Program-made: the position numbers and the translations under genes
NCBI GenBank assembly: GCA_050084985.1
Contig: JBITNC010000001.1
Span: forward strand, 177,320,001-177,384,000
DNA length: 64,000 nucleotides
Direction: 5' to 3'
DNA from: Nageia nagi
Taxonomy: Eukaryota; Pinophyta
Shown: piece after piece, positions 1 through 11,023 of the stretch
Layout: each line of letters opens with the position of its first letter
How positions within the stretch are numbered: position 1 is the first letter of the stretch
Notes under the pieces: model-generated
Told to the model about the DNA's origin: nothing
The model's database searches: none
What the model saw: the letters and a program-made list of their open reading frames with translations, nothing else

Positions 1-340
1 ACACATAAGTAAAGAAAAGATTAGCTGCTTTTTGACCTATCATAATCTTTTTACATGGAATTAGAATGCATATTTTACTAAATTGATCCACAACCACATA
101 CAAATAATCATATACTTTATCATAAATAGTTAAACCTCTAAAAAAATCCATATAAATGCTTTGCCATGGTCTTGTAGGAATAGAAAATAGCATATAATGA
201 CCCAAATTCTTATTATTGGGTTTGCTAACGATGCATAACATACAACCTTTGATATATCTGGATATATTTTTTTGCATTTTAGGCCAATAACAATATCTTT
301 ACAAATTAGCAAGAGTCTTATTAACACCAAAGTATCCTAA
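1..340 (-). pseudogene. G1 integrase, zinc-binding domain and start of catalytic core
   Basis: The minus strand reads YWPKMQKNISRYIKGC followed by a second Cys (CMLC), the HHCC-type integrase zinc module. It continues PWQSIYMDFFRGL and VVVDQFSKICILIPC, the usual beginning of the Gypsy integrase core with its first catalytic Asp in VVDQFSK. The domain is cut by the window edge. It would join retroelement cDNA to the chromosome. Conservation of short motifs makes the family call solid, but the reading frame is not continuous with RNase H. Confidence 0.75.
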
Positions 341-689
341 AATAAAAAGGTGTGAGCTTCCATAATACTATCATTCCTCTCACCTTTTGGAATACAAAGT
401 TTTCCCAAAGGATAAAGTAATCCACCATGCATATGAAAGTCAATATTTAAATGCATTACCAATATTCAATCTATGATAGATATTTTAAAAATCAAGATCA
501 TCAACACATTATTTTGTATAACCTTCATGCATCAAAGAACTATTTTGCATAATTACAATAGCTGCAACTATTGGAGGTCTAGACAACATATCAGAAATCT
601 TATTTTGTGGATCCTTTTTAAACTTAATCGCCAAATGAAATTATTTCAAAAATTCCATCCAATAAAAATATCTTGATTATTGCAATTTA

Positions 690-1010
690 GATTATGATTG
701 AAGATACTATAAGGGTTGATGATCTATATGTATTATTGTCTCTTTACCCACCAAATAGTGTTTCCATTTTTTCACACTTTGAACTAATGCAAATAACTCT
801 TTATCATAAGTGAGATAGTTTCTTAATATATTGTTAAATATTTTTAAGTTATAACAAATTGAATGTCTTTCTTATAGCAAAATTACACCCATAGCATAAT
901 CACTTGCATCAATTTCAATTTCAAAAGATTTTTAAAGATTAACTAGAGCATTACGAATTTTTCTTTTAAACAAATCAAAAGTATTTTGTTCTTTTCATCC
1001 CCACTAAAAC
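690..1010 (-). pseudogene. G1 RNase H domain
   Basis: Translation of the minus strand gives EIEIDASDYAMGVIL, then RNYLTYDKELFALVQSV, then WKHYLVGKETIIHIDHQPL. These are the conserved blocks of Gypsy RNase H (DAS..aMGvvL, Y.tydkElfAlv, hyl.gke..i.tDh.pL). The acidic residues in DAS and TDH-like positions are present, but stop codons interrupt the frame, for example just after GVILL. It lies between reverse transcriptase (higher coordinates) and integrase (lower), as expected. Confidence 0.75.
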
Positions 1011-1029
1011 TCATGATTCTTTCCTATAA

Positions 1030-1830
1030 CAACATGGAGTGGATAAGCCATAAAAGAAAAATTAACAATAAACTTGCGTAAATATTGCACAACTTCAAGA
1101 AAACTCATTGTTTCTATCACATTAGTGGGAGTAGGCCATTTCACTATAGCCTCTACTTTGGTAGGATCTATCTTCAATTAGCCTTCACCTACAATGTGGC
1201 CTAGATAGATTAAGCTTTTCCTAACAAACTCACACTTTAACATTTTCAAAAAGAGTTTAGCTTCCTTTAAAACTTAAAGCACTTTACAAATGTGCACCAA
1301 ATGATCATTCCAATTATTTCTGTAAATAAGAATATCATCTAGATACATAATAATAAAATCATCAATAAAAGGTCTCAAAACCTCATTCATCACTCTCATA
1401 AAAGTAGTAGGAGCATTGCATAAACCAAATGGTAAAACTAACCACTCAAATAATCCTTGTTTAGTTTTAAAAGTAGTTTTCCAAACATCCTCTTCTTTTA
1501 CCCATACTTGATGATAACCACTCCTTAAATCAAGTTTTGTAAAGAGTTTAGATTTTTGCAATTCATCCATTAAATCATCAATACATGGCAATGGATATCA
1601 AATTTTAACTATGATTTTGTTTAATGCCCTGTAATCCACACACATACACCTAGTTCCATCTTTATTTGGAATTCTAACAATAGGAGAACTACATGGTGAA
1701 GTGCTTATTCTAATGACTTCTTAATCTAACAATTATTTAACTTGTTTCTTAATTTCTTCACTTTACATGAAAAAATATATATATAAGCCATTATTAGGAA
1801 GTGCTACATCAAGATGCAATTGAATTTCAT
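1030..1830 (-). pseudogene. G1 reverse transcriptase
   Basis: The longest open piece (1274-1591) reads [39 protein letters not shown], then [20 protein letters not shown] and MYLDDILIY. These are the core motifs of Gypsy reverse transcriptase: LDLRSGYHQ with the first catalytic Asp, LPFGLCNAP, and the YLDD active site (about 1326-1348). The catalytic residues themselves are intact, but flanking sequence on both sides is broken by stops (for example near 1591-1610 and below 1274). It would copy element RNA into DNA. Confidence 0.85.
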
Positions 1831-2020
1831 ATTGTATATCATTTTTAGGTGGAAGTTATTTAAGTATTTGAAATAAATCCTCAAATTCAAAAATTACCTC
1901 TTTAACTTCTTCTTTGTATTTTGGTCCATATTCATCAAGAGCCTTAATGATTTCCACTTCATTTTGAGATCTCACCATTGCAAGTGTAAACATTTGTCCT
2001 ATATTAGTAAGTCTCTTTGT

Positions 2021-2515
2021 TTATCCTATAGTAATCAAAGAAATATTATTTTTCTTAATTTGATGAGTACTAACCATATATTCAATTACATCCTTAATGA
2101 GTATATATTTATTTTCTTTTCTATAAAATAAAGCATATTTATCACATAGATAAGGAATTCCAAGCACAATCCCATAAATGTCCAAAGAAACAACATCAAG
2201 TAAAACTTCATCAATGAATTTCTTATTAATTCCAAACATTAATCTGCATTGTTGAGTTGCCTCTAACTTGGACTTTTTATGAACCCATCCCAATGGATAT
2301 GGGTGTGAATGTGGTTGAGTAATGAGTGTAAGTGATCTAGCATACTCTTTTGTAATCAAGTTACCTTGTGAACCAGGATCAAATAATGTATCAAACCTTA
2401 TTTCCTTAGCTTGTACTTTGATATGAAAAATGTTTAATTTTTTTCTTTTCCTCATCTTCATTAGGTGTATTATGCAAGACCATACATGCCATTTTCTCAT
2501 ATACATTAAAATCAT
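2021..2515 (-). pseudogene. G1 retropepsin-like aspartic protease
   Basis: An open stretch of 164 codons contains IRFDTLFDPGSQGNLI, matching the D-x-G-S active-site loop of plant Gypsy proteases (usually LFDSGAT or LFDPGSQ). It is followed by LGWVHKKSKLEAT and IYGIVLGIPYLCD, which resembles the hydrophobic flap and the second-half DxILGmp(w/y)L motif. It sits between the gag zinc knuckle and reverse transcriptase. The start codon is only the first Met of the open run and is not a biological start, since the protease would be part of a polyprotein. Confidence 0.7.
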
Positions 2516-2529
2516 ATTCTAATTCTTTT

Positions 2530-2975
2530 GCAATAGTATTTACTTATTTATTTTGGCCTTTACATTTAAAGTGTAATTTAGGATGCAATTTCTAACATAT
2601 AGCCTATAAATGACCTTCTTTCTTACAATGAGTACATACATCTTTGGATTTTTCTTCTTGATACATAGATGTAGTTTTCTTTTTTTCTTTCCCTTTTCTT
2701 GTATTTATTTCATAATTATTATTATTAGAAGCATTTTTCTTGTTCCCTTTCTTTACAAATTTTCTCTTTTCTTCTAAATGTGTAGCTTGAACATAAACTT
2801 TATCCAATTCATTTGGATCAAATATCAACAATATGCTTCAAATAATTATGCAAATCACCAATATACTTAAGAAGAGTATCTTAAGAATCAAGAGAAATAC
2901 CAAGCATTGTAGCTCTTTTTTGAAACTCTGTAGTGTATTCTTGCACACTTTATCCTTTGCCTTGATAGAACTTTG
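2530..2975 (-). pseudogene. G1 gag, C-terminal part with zinc knuckle
   Basis: Minus-strand translation gives QEYTTEFQKRATMLGISLDS near 2880-2960, which fits the second half of the retrotransposon gag (capsid) fold. A lysine-rich linker and CTHCKKEGHL follow. The knuckle would continue to a fourth Cys, but a stop codon intervenes, so the CCHC box (C-x2-C-x3-GH-x4-C) is broken. The piece is separated from the N-terminal gag (10350-10839) only by the CopA insertion, which cut the coding region. Confidence 0.65.
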
Positions 2976-3445
2976 TGAAGAAATCAACTTTTTCTAAATT
3001 AACTTCTTATCTTCGAAGATCTCAAGAAAGCACTTTTAACATCAACACAATAGCATAATAACTAAAGCTAATTACACAAATAACACAAGATATAAAATGG
3101 TTCCTCTCTCTTTGGAAGTACATCCACTAACTAAGAACTTCTTATTCGCAAGGACCTCTCTTACAAAATCTCTTCTCTCTCACACTTTAAACCTATAGCA
3201 AAGATTGCATTACAATTGTGTAACCAGAGAAGGGAGGGTTCTTCTCTTTTTATAAGAAAAAACCCACTCTATAATTAATATCTTTTTTATTTTTAATCTT
3301 TTACCTATTTTTAAACTCATACCTATTTTCAATCCTTCTCCTATGTTTATTCCCTTAATATTTTAAGGTATCTAATGATACTTTAAATATTAAGTGAATT
3401 TACATTAAAAAAATATTACACAATATTACATTACAAATTCTAACA
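2976..3445 (-). repeat. CopA-minus 3' LTR
   Basis: About 470 bp, beginning TGAAGAAATCAAC and ending ACAAATTCTAACA on the plus strand, so TGTTAG...TTCA in element orientation. It is clearly homologous to 9896-10349, 12820-13285, 39615-40063 and 54875-55334. It is followed at 3446 by the polypurine tract (CTCCCCCTTAA on the plus strand), which fixes it as the 3' LTR of a minus-strand element. Confidence 0.9.
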
Positions 3446-3456
3446 CTCCCCCTTAA
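3446..3456 (-). other. CopA-minus polypurine tract
   Basis: In element orientation TTAAGGGGGAG lies immediately before the TGTTAG start of the 3' LTR. This is the plus-strand DNA priming site of LTR elements. A second similar tract lies at about 4154-4165. Confidence 0.75.
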
Positions 3457-4149
3457 TATAATATTGGGATAGAGTGTAGAGAGAAGAAGAAAGATATAAT
3501 AAGAGAGAGTTCTCCTCCAAAGAGATACAAATGGAGATGAGAACTTTTACATCATTGAGAAATAAATAAAATCTTAGTTTAAAACTTATTACAATACCAT
3601 TTAATAAAATGGTTTACAATACAATCATTAACCATAATTGGTTTTGCTGTAAGTGTAGTTTATCAACTCTGAGTTGACATATGAGCCTCCATGAGTTTGC
3701 CCACACTGAAGTAAGTAACCTACACTTTCAAGATAAAACCTGCAAGCTACAAGCAACTCATAAGCAAGATCAATTAGATTCATCATATAACATTCATATC
3801 AATCACAAGATAAATGAACTAAGTAATACCATCTATAAATTGATTAATGATGCACTATAAGTCATCACGAAGATGCCAAGCCAATACTTATAATCATCTA
3901 ATGTATATAAAAATATGTGTTGATCAACAATAAAAAAGTATATATGCATATATAAGTTACTAACATATGGACAACCAAATAGTGCTAACAAACACATACT
4001 AATTCCTCTCATAGTGATAACAAAACAAAATATACCATGAGTTTCTCACACATTACAAACTAACCATGAAGGTGTACATTTAGATCAATACTATACAACA
4101 AAAAATAGCCTCCTAGAGATAAATTTGTCATCACAAATATGAATTCAAC

Positions 4150-5126
4150 CTTCACTCCCCCTTGAGGACAACTTTACTACCATAAGAAGCTTTCAAAGTG
4201 TGCACACAAAGTTTATAAAATGGCTAGTGAATAAATCAGGAGAGATCAAGTTAGATGAACATAGCTGTAGTTGTTGCATCAAGAACTTTTTTTTTATATA
4301 ATATGCTCGGATTTAAGGTACACTATAAATCATCACTAATATGCCAAGCCCATACTTATAGTTACCAAATAAATAAATGTATAAACAAAGTATACAAACT
4401 AAATAAAAGTTCAAAAACTTTATTAAGAAGGAAGAAATTACAATGGATTCAACAAAAATTTAACATTTAATCTCTTTTTGAGGGTAACTTCACTAGCTTA
4501 ATAGACTCCTTAAACTTACAAAATTGAGCTTCAAGAAGGTGCTTGGTGAACAAATCAGCAAAAGACCATCTAGAACCTTCTCTTTGATGAAGTGGGCTTG
4601 GATTTTTACATGCTTTGTTCTTTGATGGCAAAATAAGACTCTTTGCCTAAATAATAGCTGACAAATTATCTAAAAAAATTGAATATGGATGAACTTATTC
4701 ATACCCTATTTCTTTCAAAATATACCTCAACCAAATGGCTTCCTAGGCTCTAACTGACATTGCATGATATTTAGCCTTAATGGTGGAGAGAGAAGTAGTA
4801 GGCTACTTCTTGGAAGCCTAAGAGATAGCACTTGAACCAATACTAAACACATAAGTAGAGGTTGATTTTATATCAACTCTATCTCTCCCATAGTCAAAAT
4901 CTAACAATCTTGAGAGAACAAATGAGGACAACTTGTCATAGTTAAAAGTAAGATCCCTAATGCTCGCTACATACCTCAAATTTTACTTAATAGCATTAAA
5001 GTGCTCAACATATGGCTTTTACATAAAGCGATCCATCAAATTCATAACAAAGGTAATATCTATCCTAGAGATAGTAAAATAAACAAGACTACCAATTAGT
5101 TATCTATAAGTCATAGCATCTGCCAA
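4150..5126 (-). pseudogene. CopA-minus RNase H and duplicated RNase H tail
   Basis: The minus strand around 4500-5120 carries weak RNase H-like blocks ending in a tail that corresponds to plus-strand DLFTKHLPEAQLSKL of the other CopA copy. A second, diverged copy of the same tail lies at about 4150-4270 (KVLDATT..., then DLFTS-like sequence) and ends in a second purine-rich stretch (CTCAAGGGGGAGTGAAGG in element orientation). The same duplication is present in the plus-strand CopA copy at 53.5-54.2 kb, so it is a family feature and not local damage. Stops are frequent. Confidence 0.55.
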
Positions 5127-5960
5127 CTAAGTGTTGGAACTAAGAGATAAAGTGATTCCAAGAGAAACTAGGATTGCAGTATGCTTGCACTCCTCCATTC
5201 CAAAGTTTTGCAAGATATCTGAGATATACTTTGATTGATTGAGGTAAGTATAATCCTTGTATTGGTACACTTGCATACCAAGGTAGTAATACAATAGACT
5301 AAGATCATCCATTTCAAAAGTTACCTTAAATTTGGATATGCAATCTTGTATGAGGAATATATTATTTCTTGTAATCAACAAATCATACACATGGAGAAGA
5401 ATCAAGATCAATTCTTATCTTTGGTTGAGTACATAAAGATTTGAATCAGAGAAGCCTTTATAAAACCCAATGTCCTCAAAGTATCCTAAAATCTTTTTGT
5501 GTCAGACCCTTGGTGCTTGCTTAAGTTCATACAAAGACTTCTTTAACTTGCACATAAAAGATTATTTTTCTTCAAAAATAAACCCTTCTAGTTGATTCAT
5601 GTACATTTTCACATCTAAGTCACCATTAAAAAAACCACTCTTGACATTAAGGTTTTCTCATAATCAACTCCATATTTTTAAGTGAAATCCTTGGCTACTA
5701 ACCTTGCTTTGAATTTTTTAATCTCTTAAAATGAATTATATTTGACCTTATAAATCCATTTATTTTCAATCACATTATGTTCATTGGATAAAGAACCAAA
5801 TTCTAAGTTTGATTCTTCATTAGATCCTCATACTCCACTTTGAAGCTTCTTTGTAGAATAAGGGCTCATTATTGCAATCAATTTTGGTAAATAAAGATTT
5901 ATTAATATTCATACTTCTTATTATCTGTTGTGTTAGAGAACTTTATTCCTTAGGTGACAA
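5127..5960 (-). pseudogene. CopA-minus reverse transcriptase
   Basis: The open piece 5127-5411 reads HVYDLLITRNN, then KVTFEMDDLSLLYYYLGMQV and LNQSKYISDILQNFGMEECK. This is the standard C-terminal half of Copia reverse transcriptase (YVDDLIitG, F.M.DLG...YfLGiqv, l.Q.kYi.dlL..f.m..c). The catalytic YVDD box has decayed to HVYD, losing one of the two essential aspartates. Upstream parts (5450-5960) are recognisable but full of stops. The enzyme from this copy would be inactive. Confidence 0.8.
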
Positions 5961-6095
5961 ATCCACATTGACATCTAACTAACTAGTAGCAACAAAATAA
6001 TCATCACCCTCATCAAGGTTATCATAAGAAGTAGACTCTTTATAAAGTTCATTGAACTTTACATCCATTGACACAAAGACTACATGGGAAGAAGG

Positions 6096-6710
6096 TTAAT
6101 ATAGCCTGTAACCTCTATGTTTATTATCATAACCCACAAAGATACACTTTTCAGATCTTTTATCAAGCTTCTTCCTTTTCTCAAGAACAACAAAGTCATA
6201 AACATCACAACCAAAGACCTTAAAGTGAGAGATGTTAGGTTTCTTTCCTTTCCATGCTTCATATGGATTTTTACCTTCAACTACTTTTATAGGACACCTA
6301 TTTAAGATGTAGATTGTAGTATTTATAGTTTCACCCCATAAGAAGCTAGGAAGATCTCCCAACATACATCTTGCAATTTCTTAAATGGTTATATTATTCC
6401 TTTTAGCAACACCATTCTATTGAGGAGTATAAGAAATAGTAAACTTCCTCTTGATTCCATACTTGGTACAAAAATCATTGAATTCATTGTTATTATACTC
6501 ATCTCCATTATTAGATCTTAACATCTTGATTTTGAATCTAGATTGATTTTCTACTACAGCTTTAAAATCTTTGAACCTATCAAAGGTTTGATCCTTATGC
6601 TTTATAAGATAACCAAATGTCATTCTACTAAATTTATTTATGAAGGTCAAGATATAAGATACTCTCTTAAGTGACTTAGTCAAAAATAGACCCATCAAAT
6701 ATGAATGCAC
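6096..6710 (-). pseudogene. CopA-minus integrase core
   Basis: Two adjoining open pieces give SYILTFINKFSRMTFGYLI, then FKIKMLRSNNGDEYNNNEF and YGIKRKFTISYTPQ, then (6096-6365) MLGDLPSFLWGETINTTIYI, LNRCPIKVVEGKNPYEAW and FVGYDNKHRGYRLY. This is the Copia integrase core with the D-N-GxEY segment and the GKNPYEAW/ FvGY motifs. One stop separates the pieces near 6370-6420. It matches the plus-strand CopA integrase (51863-52740) along its length. Confidence 0.8.
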
Positions 6711-6719
6711 AAGCTAAAA

Positions 6720-7560
6720 AAAAGGTTAGTTACAATTGTTGCCTTATCTTTTTCAAATATATAGGCTATCATAAGAAATGGTTTTTCTAAAATATGGATA
6801 AGAATATTTTATAAATGTCAAACAAATTACCTTTACTAACTTCCAAACTCATAGTCCTTACATTGTCTCTAACAACTAATGCATCATTCATGAGGGAAGT
6901 TTCAAATATAAAAATCAATCACTAAGGAATTTTGATCACAAGATTAGAAGCTATACAAAAACCTTCGAAGAAATGTCTTATTTACTATACCACAAGATAA
7001 GATTTACTTAACCATGACATCTTAACTATCAAAATTCATAAGTTAACTTCTCTATAGACATGTACAAAACATAAAAAAAATGCCAATTGGACCATGCTAC
7101 TAGTCAAGATGTAATTAATAGATGAAGGTAGCATTAATCCATAACAAGGATTCAACTTCCATAAATGCATAAATACACTTCCCAATAATAGAATTAAATT
7201 GGTATTTATCCATAATGGATAAACTTCGTACTTATGGAAGTAAAATGGCATAAAGAGAACCTTTTCAATTCTGAAGAAAGGGTGAACCACTCCATGAAAA
7301 AATTGCAACTATAGAGAAGGATGAACCTTTTAACTACTCTAAAAAAGTGCAACAATGGAGAAGGGAAAACCTTTTAACTACTCCATCAAAACATTTACAA
7401 CTATGGAGAAGGGTGAACCCTTTAACTACTCCATCAAAAACAAATCTTCAACTATGGATATCAACAAGTCCACTATCATTATTTAGCAAGAGTTTTCATC
7501 TAACTAGGGATACAAGAAAAAATTCATAATTATATAAACTAATATGTGTATTCTCATCAT
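6720..7560 (-). repeat. Tandem repeat where CopA gag should be
   Basis: Between the integrase and the leader, where the plus-strand CopA copy has gag and protease, this copy has non-coding sequence. About three to four copies of a roughly 50-bp unit lie at 7285-7470 (plus strand: GGAGAAGGGTGAACC, TTTAACTACTCCATCAAAA, then CAACTATGGAG). The coding loss means that this copy could move only with proteins supplied in trans. Confidence 0.6.
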
Positions 7561-9881
7561 AATCCATAAAAAATGATCATTAAAAACATATGTACCATTA
7601 TTGCAAACTTAATCTTTACATCAAATGTGCATAAATAGATATATATATATCCAACATTTTATCATCACTAAATATCACCTAGGGGAGAGAATAATTGAGG
7701 TTGATTTCTTATAAATTAGGCCTTTACTTGGATACCCTCAAGGAGCCCAAGTCCTACCAATCCTTAATCAATTCCCTTTGGGTAGCGATACACTCTTACA
7801 AGGAGAAGTACGAGCTATTTTTCAAGGTTGTGACATATGTTGGATCGGCCAAATTAATTATCTTGATTAAATTTTCAATTTTTCTTCTAGGTTATTAAGA
7901 TAATCTCTAAATGGATGGACGAACATGTGGTATTACTACACACATGTCTATCCACCTATATGGAGTTAAATCCTGATCAATAGAGAACTTAAGGGCAATT
8001 AAGAAGTACAAACTTTTCACCACTTGAATTGTTAGATTAAAAAGGTTTTAGTTTGTTTTATTCTCACCTCATGGCTCCCTAAATAAGTCATGTTGCAAAA
8101 AAAATATACGGATGTGTTCATTTTAGGGGGAAGCAATTTTCAATGTTTGCGTACTTTGCATATATAGTAGAAGTGTAAAACAAATAAAGTACTTTTTAAA
8201 AAATAAAACTACATCCCACATCATCCATAAGTATAAACCAAAGAGTCCAATGGATTTTGTTACAACCCTTAATGGATCTCTTTACATAAGGTTCATTAAT
8301 TTTAAGTAATAATAAATGAGCCTAAGAGTCCAATGGATTTTCCTACAACCCCTAATGGAACTCTTTACAAAGGTTCATTATAAAAAATGAAGAATTCTCC
8401 CCCTTGTTACTTAAAAAAAAATGGACTTAAAATAATTCCTTATTTGTAAATTAACATAGCATTTATAAGCAAGTATTTAAGTGAACTTTTATCCAACCAC
8501 ATGTATTAAGACAAAATATTAAATCATGCATTTAAAAAAAAATATCCACTTAGCAAAAATATGCACTAGAACAAAAAATTAAATCATGCAAAAAAAATTT
8601 CCACTTAGCAAAAATATGCCCTAGGACAAAAAGTAAATCAGGCAAAAATTTTATCCACTTAGCAAAAAATATGCACTAGGATAAAAAATTAAAACATTTA
8701 TTTAAAAATTTTATCCCATCACTTGTCCAACATGCATTAAGATAAAATAACATTAATTCATGCATACAATAATTCAAGCATAATTAACATTAACCCATGC
8801 AGAATTAATTAACCTTAATCTATGCATAAAATTAATATTAACCTATGTAATAACATTAATCTATGCATGATTAATTAATTTTCCACTTTTTATCTTAAAG
8901 TCATGCTAAAAAAAATATAAAATCACTTGCACTTAAGGTAAAATTAGCAAATAAAGAAAGTCTAGGCTAAATAAATGTGCTTATAAAATTAGCCTAAAAA
9001 AAAAACTTTCTTTTAAAAAACTTTTAAATCCAACAAGATTTCCTTATTTTAAAATTAAAAATAGGAACTCCTCCAATTTAAAAAAAAAAAAACTTAACAA
9101 AAAATCTTTAAAATAATATATATATAATATATATATATATATATCATTTATTTTTTTTATTATTTAAAATAAAAAAAAGTTTTGGTTGCCTCCAAGGGGC
9201 ACACAGTTACAGCACCGTGCGTAGCCCCAAGGAGGGTTGGCCGGTAGAGCGCCTGTTGTGTATGACCCCAAAGGGGCACATCGACTTGGCTGCCCTCTTT
9301 TTTTTATAATTAAAAAAATGCTATTTTTTAATTAAAAATAGAAATATAAAAATATTGTAAAAATAATAAAAAATACAATTTTATAAAACTGTAAAAAATA
9401 CAATCTTATAAAAAACTCTAAAAATTTTACAAGCTTTCTAGCGTAGTTAAATTTTGCAATAATAACACTATAGTAAAAAAATTACAAAGATTTTACTCAA
9501 TTCTCTCTTAAGTAAAAAACTTGCAAATTTAGGCTATAATAATCTATTATTGCTAAATTTAAGCAAATTTATTTAAAACATATTATTGCTACACATTAGG
9601 TAATTTTACTTAAAAAATTACAACTAATAAACTAAAATAATGCACAGCAATAACATAAATTAAACTAACATGTTAGTATAATGATTTATTATCTACTTTA
9701 ATCAAATTTTGCTATTCTTAACCTCATTCTTATGGAACCAAAAAAAGGTTAGTAATAAAAGCAAAATTTGACAAAGAAGAAGTAGGAGATTATACCTTGA
9801 AACCTTTTTACCTCAATAAAATAGATGGAGAAAGAGTAGGAATGGACCTTCTAGGATGTTACAATGAAGCCTCCAAGAATA
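7560..9881 (-). other. CopA-minus long untranslated leader
   Basis: About 2.3 kb lies between primer site and coding region. It aligns block by block with the leader of the plus-strand CopA copy (40.08-43.0 kb): the CCTAATAACCTAAGAG block near 7890, the repeats with TATCCACTTAGCAAAAATATG at 8480-8720, the (TA)n run at 9118-9146, and the GAGGTAAAAGGG block near 9810. No ORF of note is present. Long AT-rich leaders of this kind occur in non-autonomous or large Copia elements. Confidence 0.6.
9179..9298. other. GC-rich 120-bp island inside the CopA leader
   Basis: A sharply GC-richer block in otherwise very AT-rich DNA. CCTCCAAGGGGC and GCCCCAAGGAGG form imperfect inverted arms. CAAGGGGCACA recurs as CAAAGGGGCACA further on. 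GGCCGGTAGAGCGCC resembles an RNA polymerase III A box. No homologous block exists at the matching place in the plus-strand CopA leader, so it looks like an insertion. Its origin is not recognised. Confidence 0.4.
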
Positions 9882-9893
9882 GCTCTAATATCA
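9882..9893 (-). other. CopA-minus primer binding site (tRNA-iMet)
   Basis: In element orientation TGATATTAGAGC, two mismatches from the canonical plant TGGTATCAGAGC. It lies two bases inside the end of the 5' LTR. Confidence 0.75.
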
Positions 9894-9895
9894 GT

Positions 9896-10349
9896 TGAAT
9901 AAATCAACCCTTTTTGAATTACCTTCTTATCTCCTAAAATCTTAAGAAAGTACTTTCAACATCAACACAATAGCATAATAACTAAAGCCAATCACATAAA
10001 TAACATAAGCTATAAAGTGGTTTCTCCTTCCTTAGGAGTACGTTCACTAACTAAAAACTTCTTATTCTTAAAGACCTCTCTTACAAAATCTCTTCTCTCT
10101 CACACACTCCAAACCTATAGCAAAGCTTGCATTACAATTGTGTAACTAGAGAAGAGGAGGTTTTTTCTCTTTTTATAAGAAGAAACCCACTTTATAATTA
10201 ATCTTTTTTCTATTTTTAATCCTTTACCTATTTTTAATCCTCCTATTTTTATTCTTTTAATACTTTAAGGTATCTAATGATACTTTAAGTATTGAGTGAA
10301 TTTACATTAAGGATAAATATTACATAATATTACATTACAAATTTTAACA
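9896..10349 (-). repeat. CopA-minus 5' LTR
   Basis: 454 bp with TG...CA ends, clearly alignable over its full length with the 3' LTR at 2976-3445. It belongs to the LTR subfamily lacking the CTTTAACCTTACC block found in the solo LTR and in the 54875 LTR. Confidence 0.9.
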
Positions 10350-10839
10350 CCTTACCATTCTATAACTACATTTTGATGATAACCCAATGCATAAAATTGA
10401 TCTCTAAGAAATTGTACAAAATGAGTTCAAGAAGCAATACAAGCCTTAAGTGATTCATTCTCACTTTGTAAATGATTTTTCCACCAAACAAGTGTAGTAC
10501 CACTCATTTTAATAGTTGCTAATTGAATTTTATCCACTTCTCTTTTAATATGTTGTATTCTACAATAAAACTCAATTTTCTTTATCTAATGGTCTAATTT
10601 TTCAACATTTACTTCACCAGTAAATATGGGAAAATTAAATTTAACTTCTAATTTTAAAGGAGAACTTTAAAAAAGATTGTTTGTGCTCTCATTGTTTAGC
10701 TTGTTACCTTCACTTGTTTCACTTTAATTTTCTTGTATTATTACTCTTGAAAATGTTGGAATTGTAGAGACATTTTCTGAAACATTGTTGAGAGATTAAC
10801 AATTTTATTTTTCAACTTAGTTCCAGCTTCACTAGCCAT
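10350..10839 (-). pseudogene. G1 gag, N-terminal part
   Basis: The minus strand starts with ATG at 10837-10839 (MASEAGTK...), about 170 bp after the primer site. It runs to FLRDQFYALGYHQNVVIEW at the CopA junction. That block fits the retrotransposon gag family (typically LKxQFyPvgy...a...W). It continues after the CopA insertion with FYQGKGYSVQEYTTEF at 2975 and below. Several in-frame stops occur between 10500 and 10800. The insertion point splits a single gag gene, which orders the two elements in time. Confidence 0.6.
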
Positions 10840-11008
10840 GGCTACAAGCTCTCTTTACTTCAACCAACTTTTGGAACCAATTTTTGAATCTCCTATAATA
10901 TCCCCTTCTCTTATCTTACTTTGTGATCTACTATTCATGCAAGAATAATTCCAAAACACCCAACAATAATCTCACAAAAATACAAGTTAAATCCCAAAAA
11001 ATTAACTA

Positions 11009-11020
11009 CTTTGATACCAA
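11009..11020 (-). other. G1 primer binding site (tRNA-iMet)
   Basis: Element orientation TTGGTATCAAAG, close to the canonical TGGTATCAGAGC. It lies directly downstream of the G1 5' LTR and upstream of the gag start. Confidence 0.65.
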
Positions 11021-11023
11021 TCA

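Larger units (their letters stand above)
2976..10349 (-). mobile_element. Ty1/Copia LTR retrotransposon CopA, minus-strand copy, complete ends but gag missing
   Basis: Two LTRs (2976-3445 and 9896-10349) with TG...CA ends flank a 6.4-kb interior. A degenerate initiator-tRNA-Met primer site lies just inside the right LTR and a TTAAGGGGGAG polypurine tract just inside the left one. Integrase precedes reverse transcriptase on the minus strand, the Copia order. Flanking pentamers read TAAGG and CAAAG in element orientation (3 of 5 identical), a plausible decayed target duplication. Every coding domain is interrupted. The element sits in the gag gene of G1, so it is younger than G1. Confidence 0.85.
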
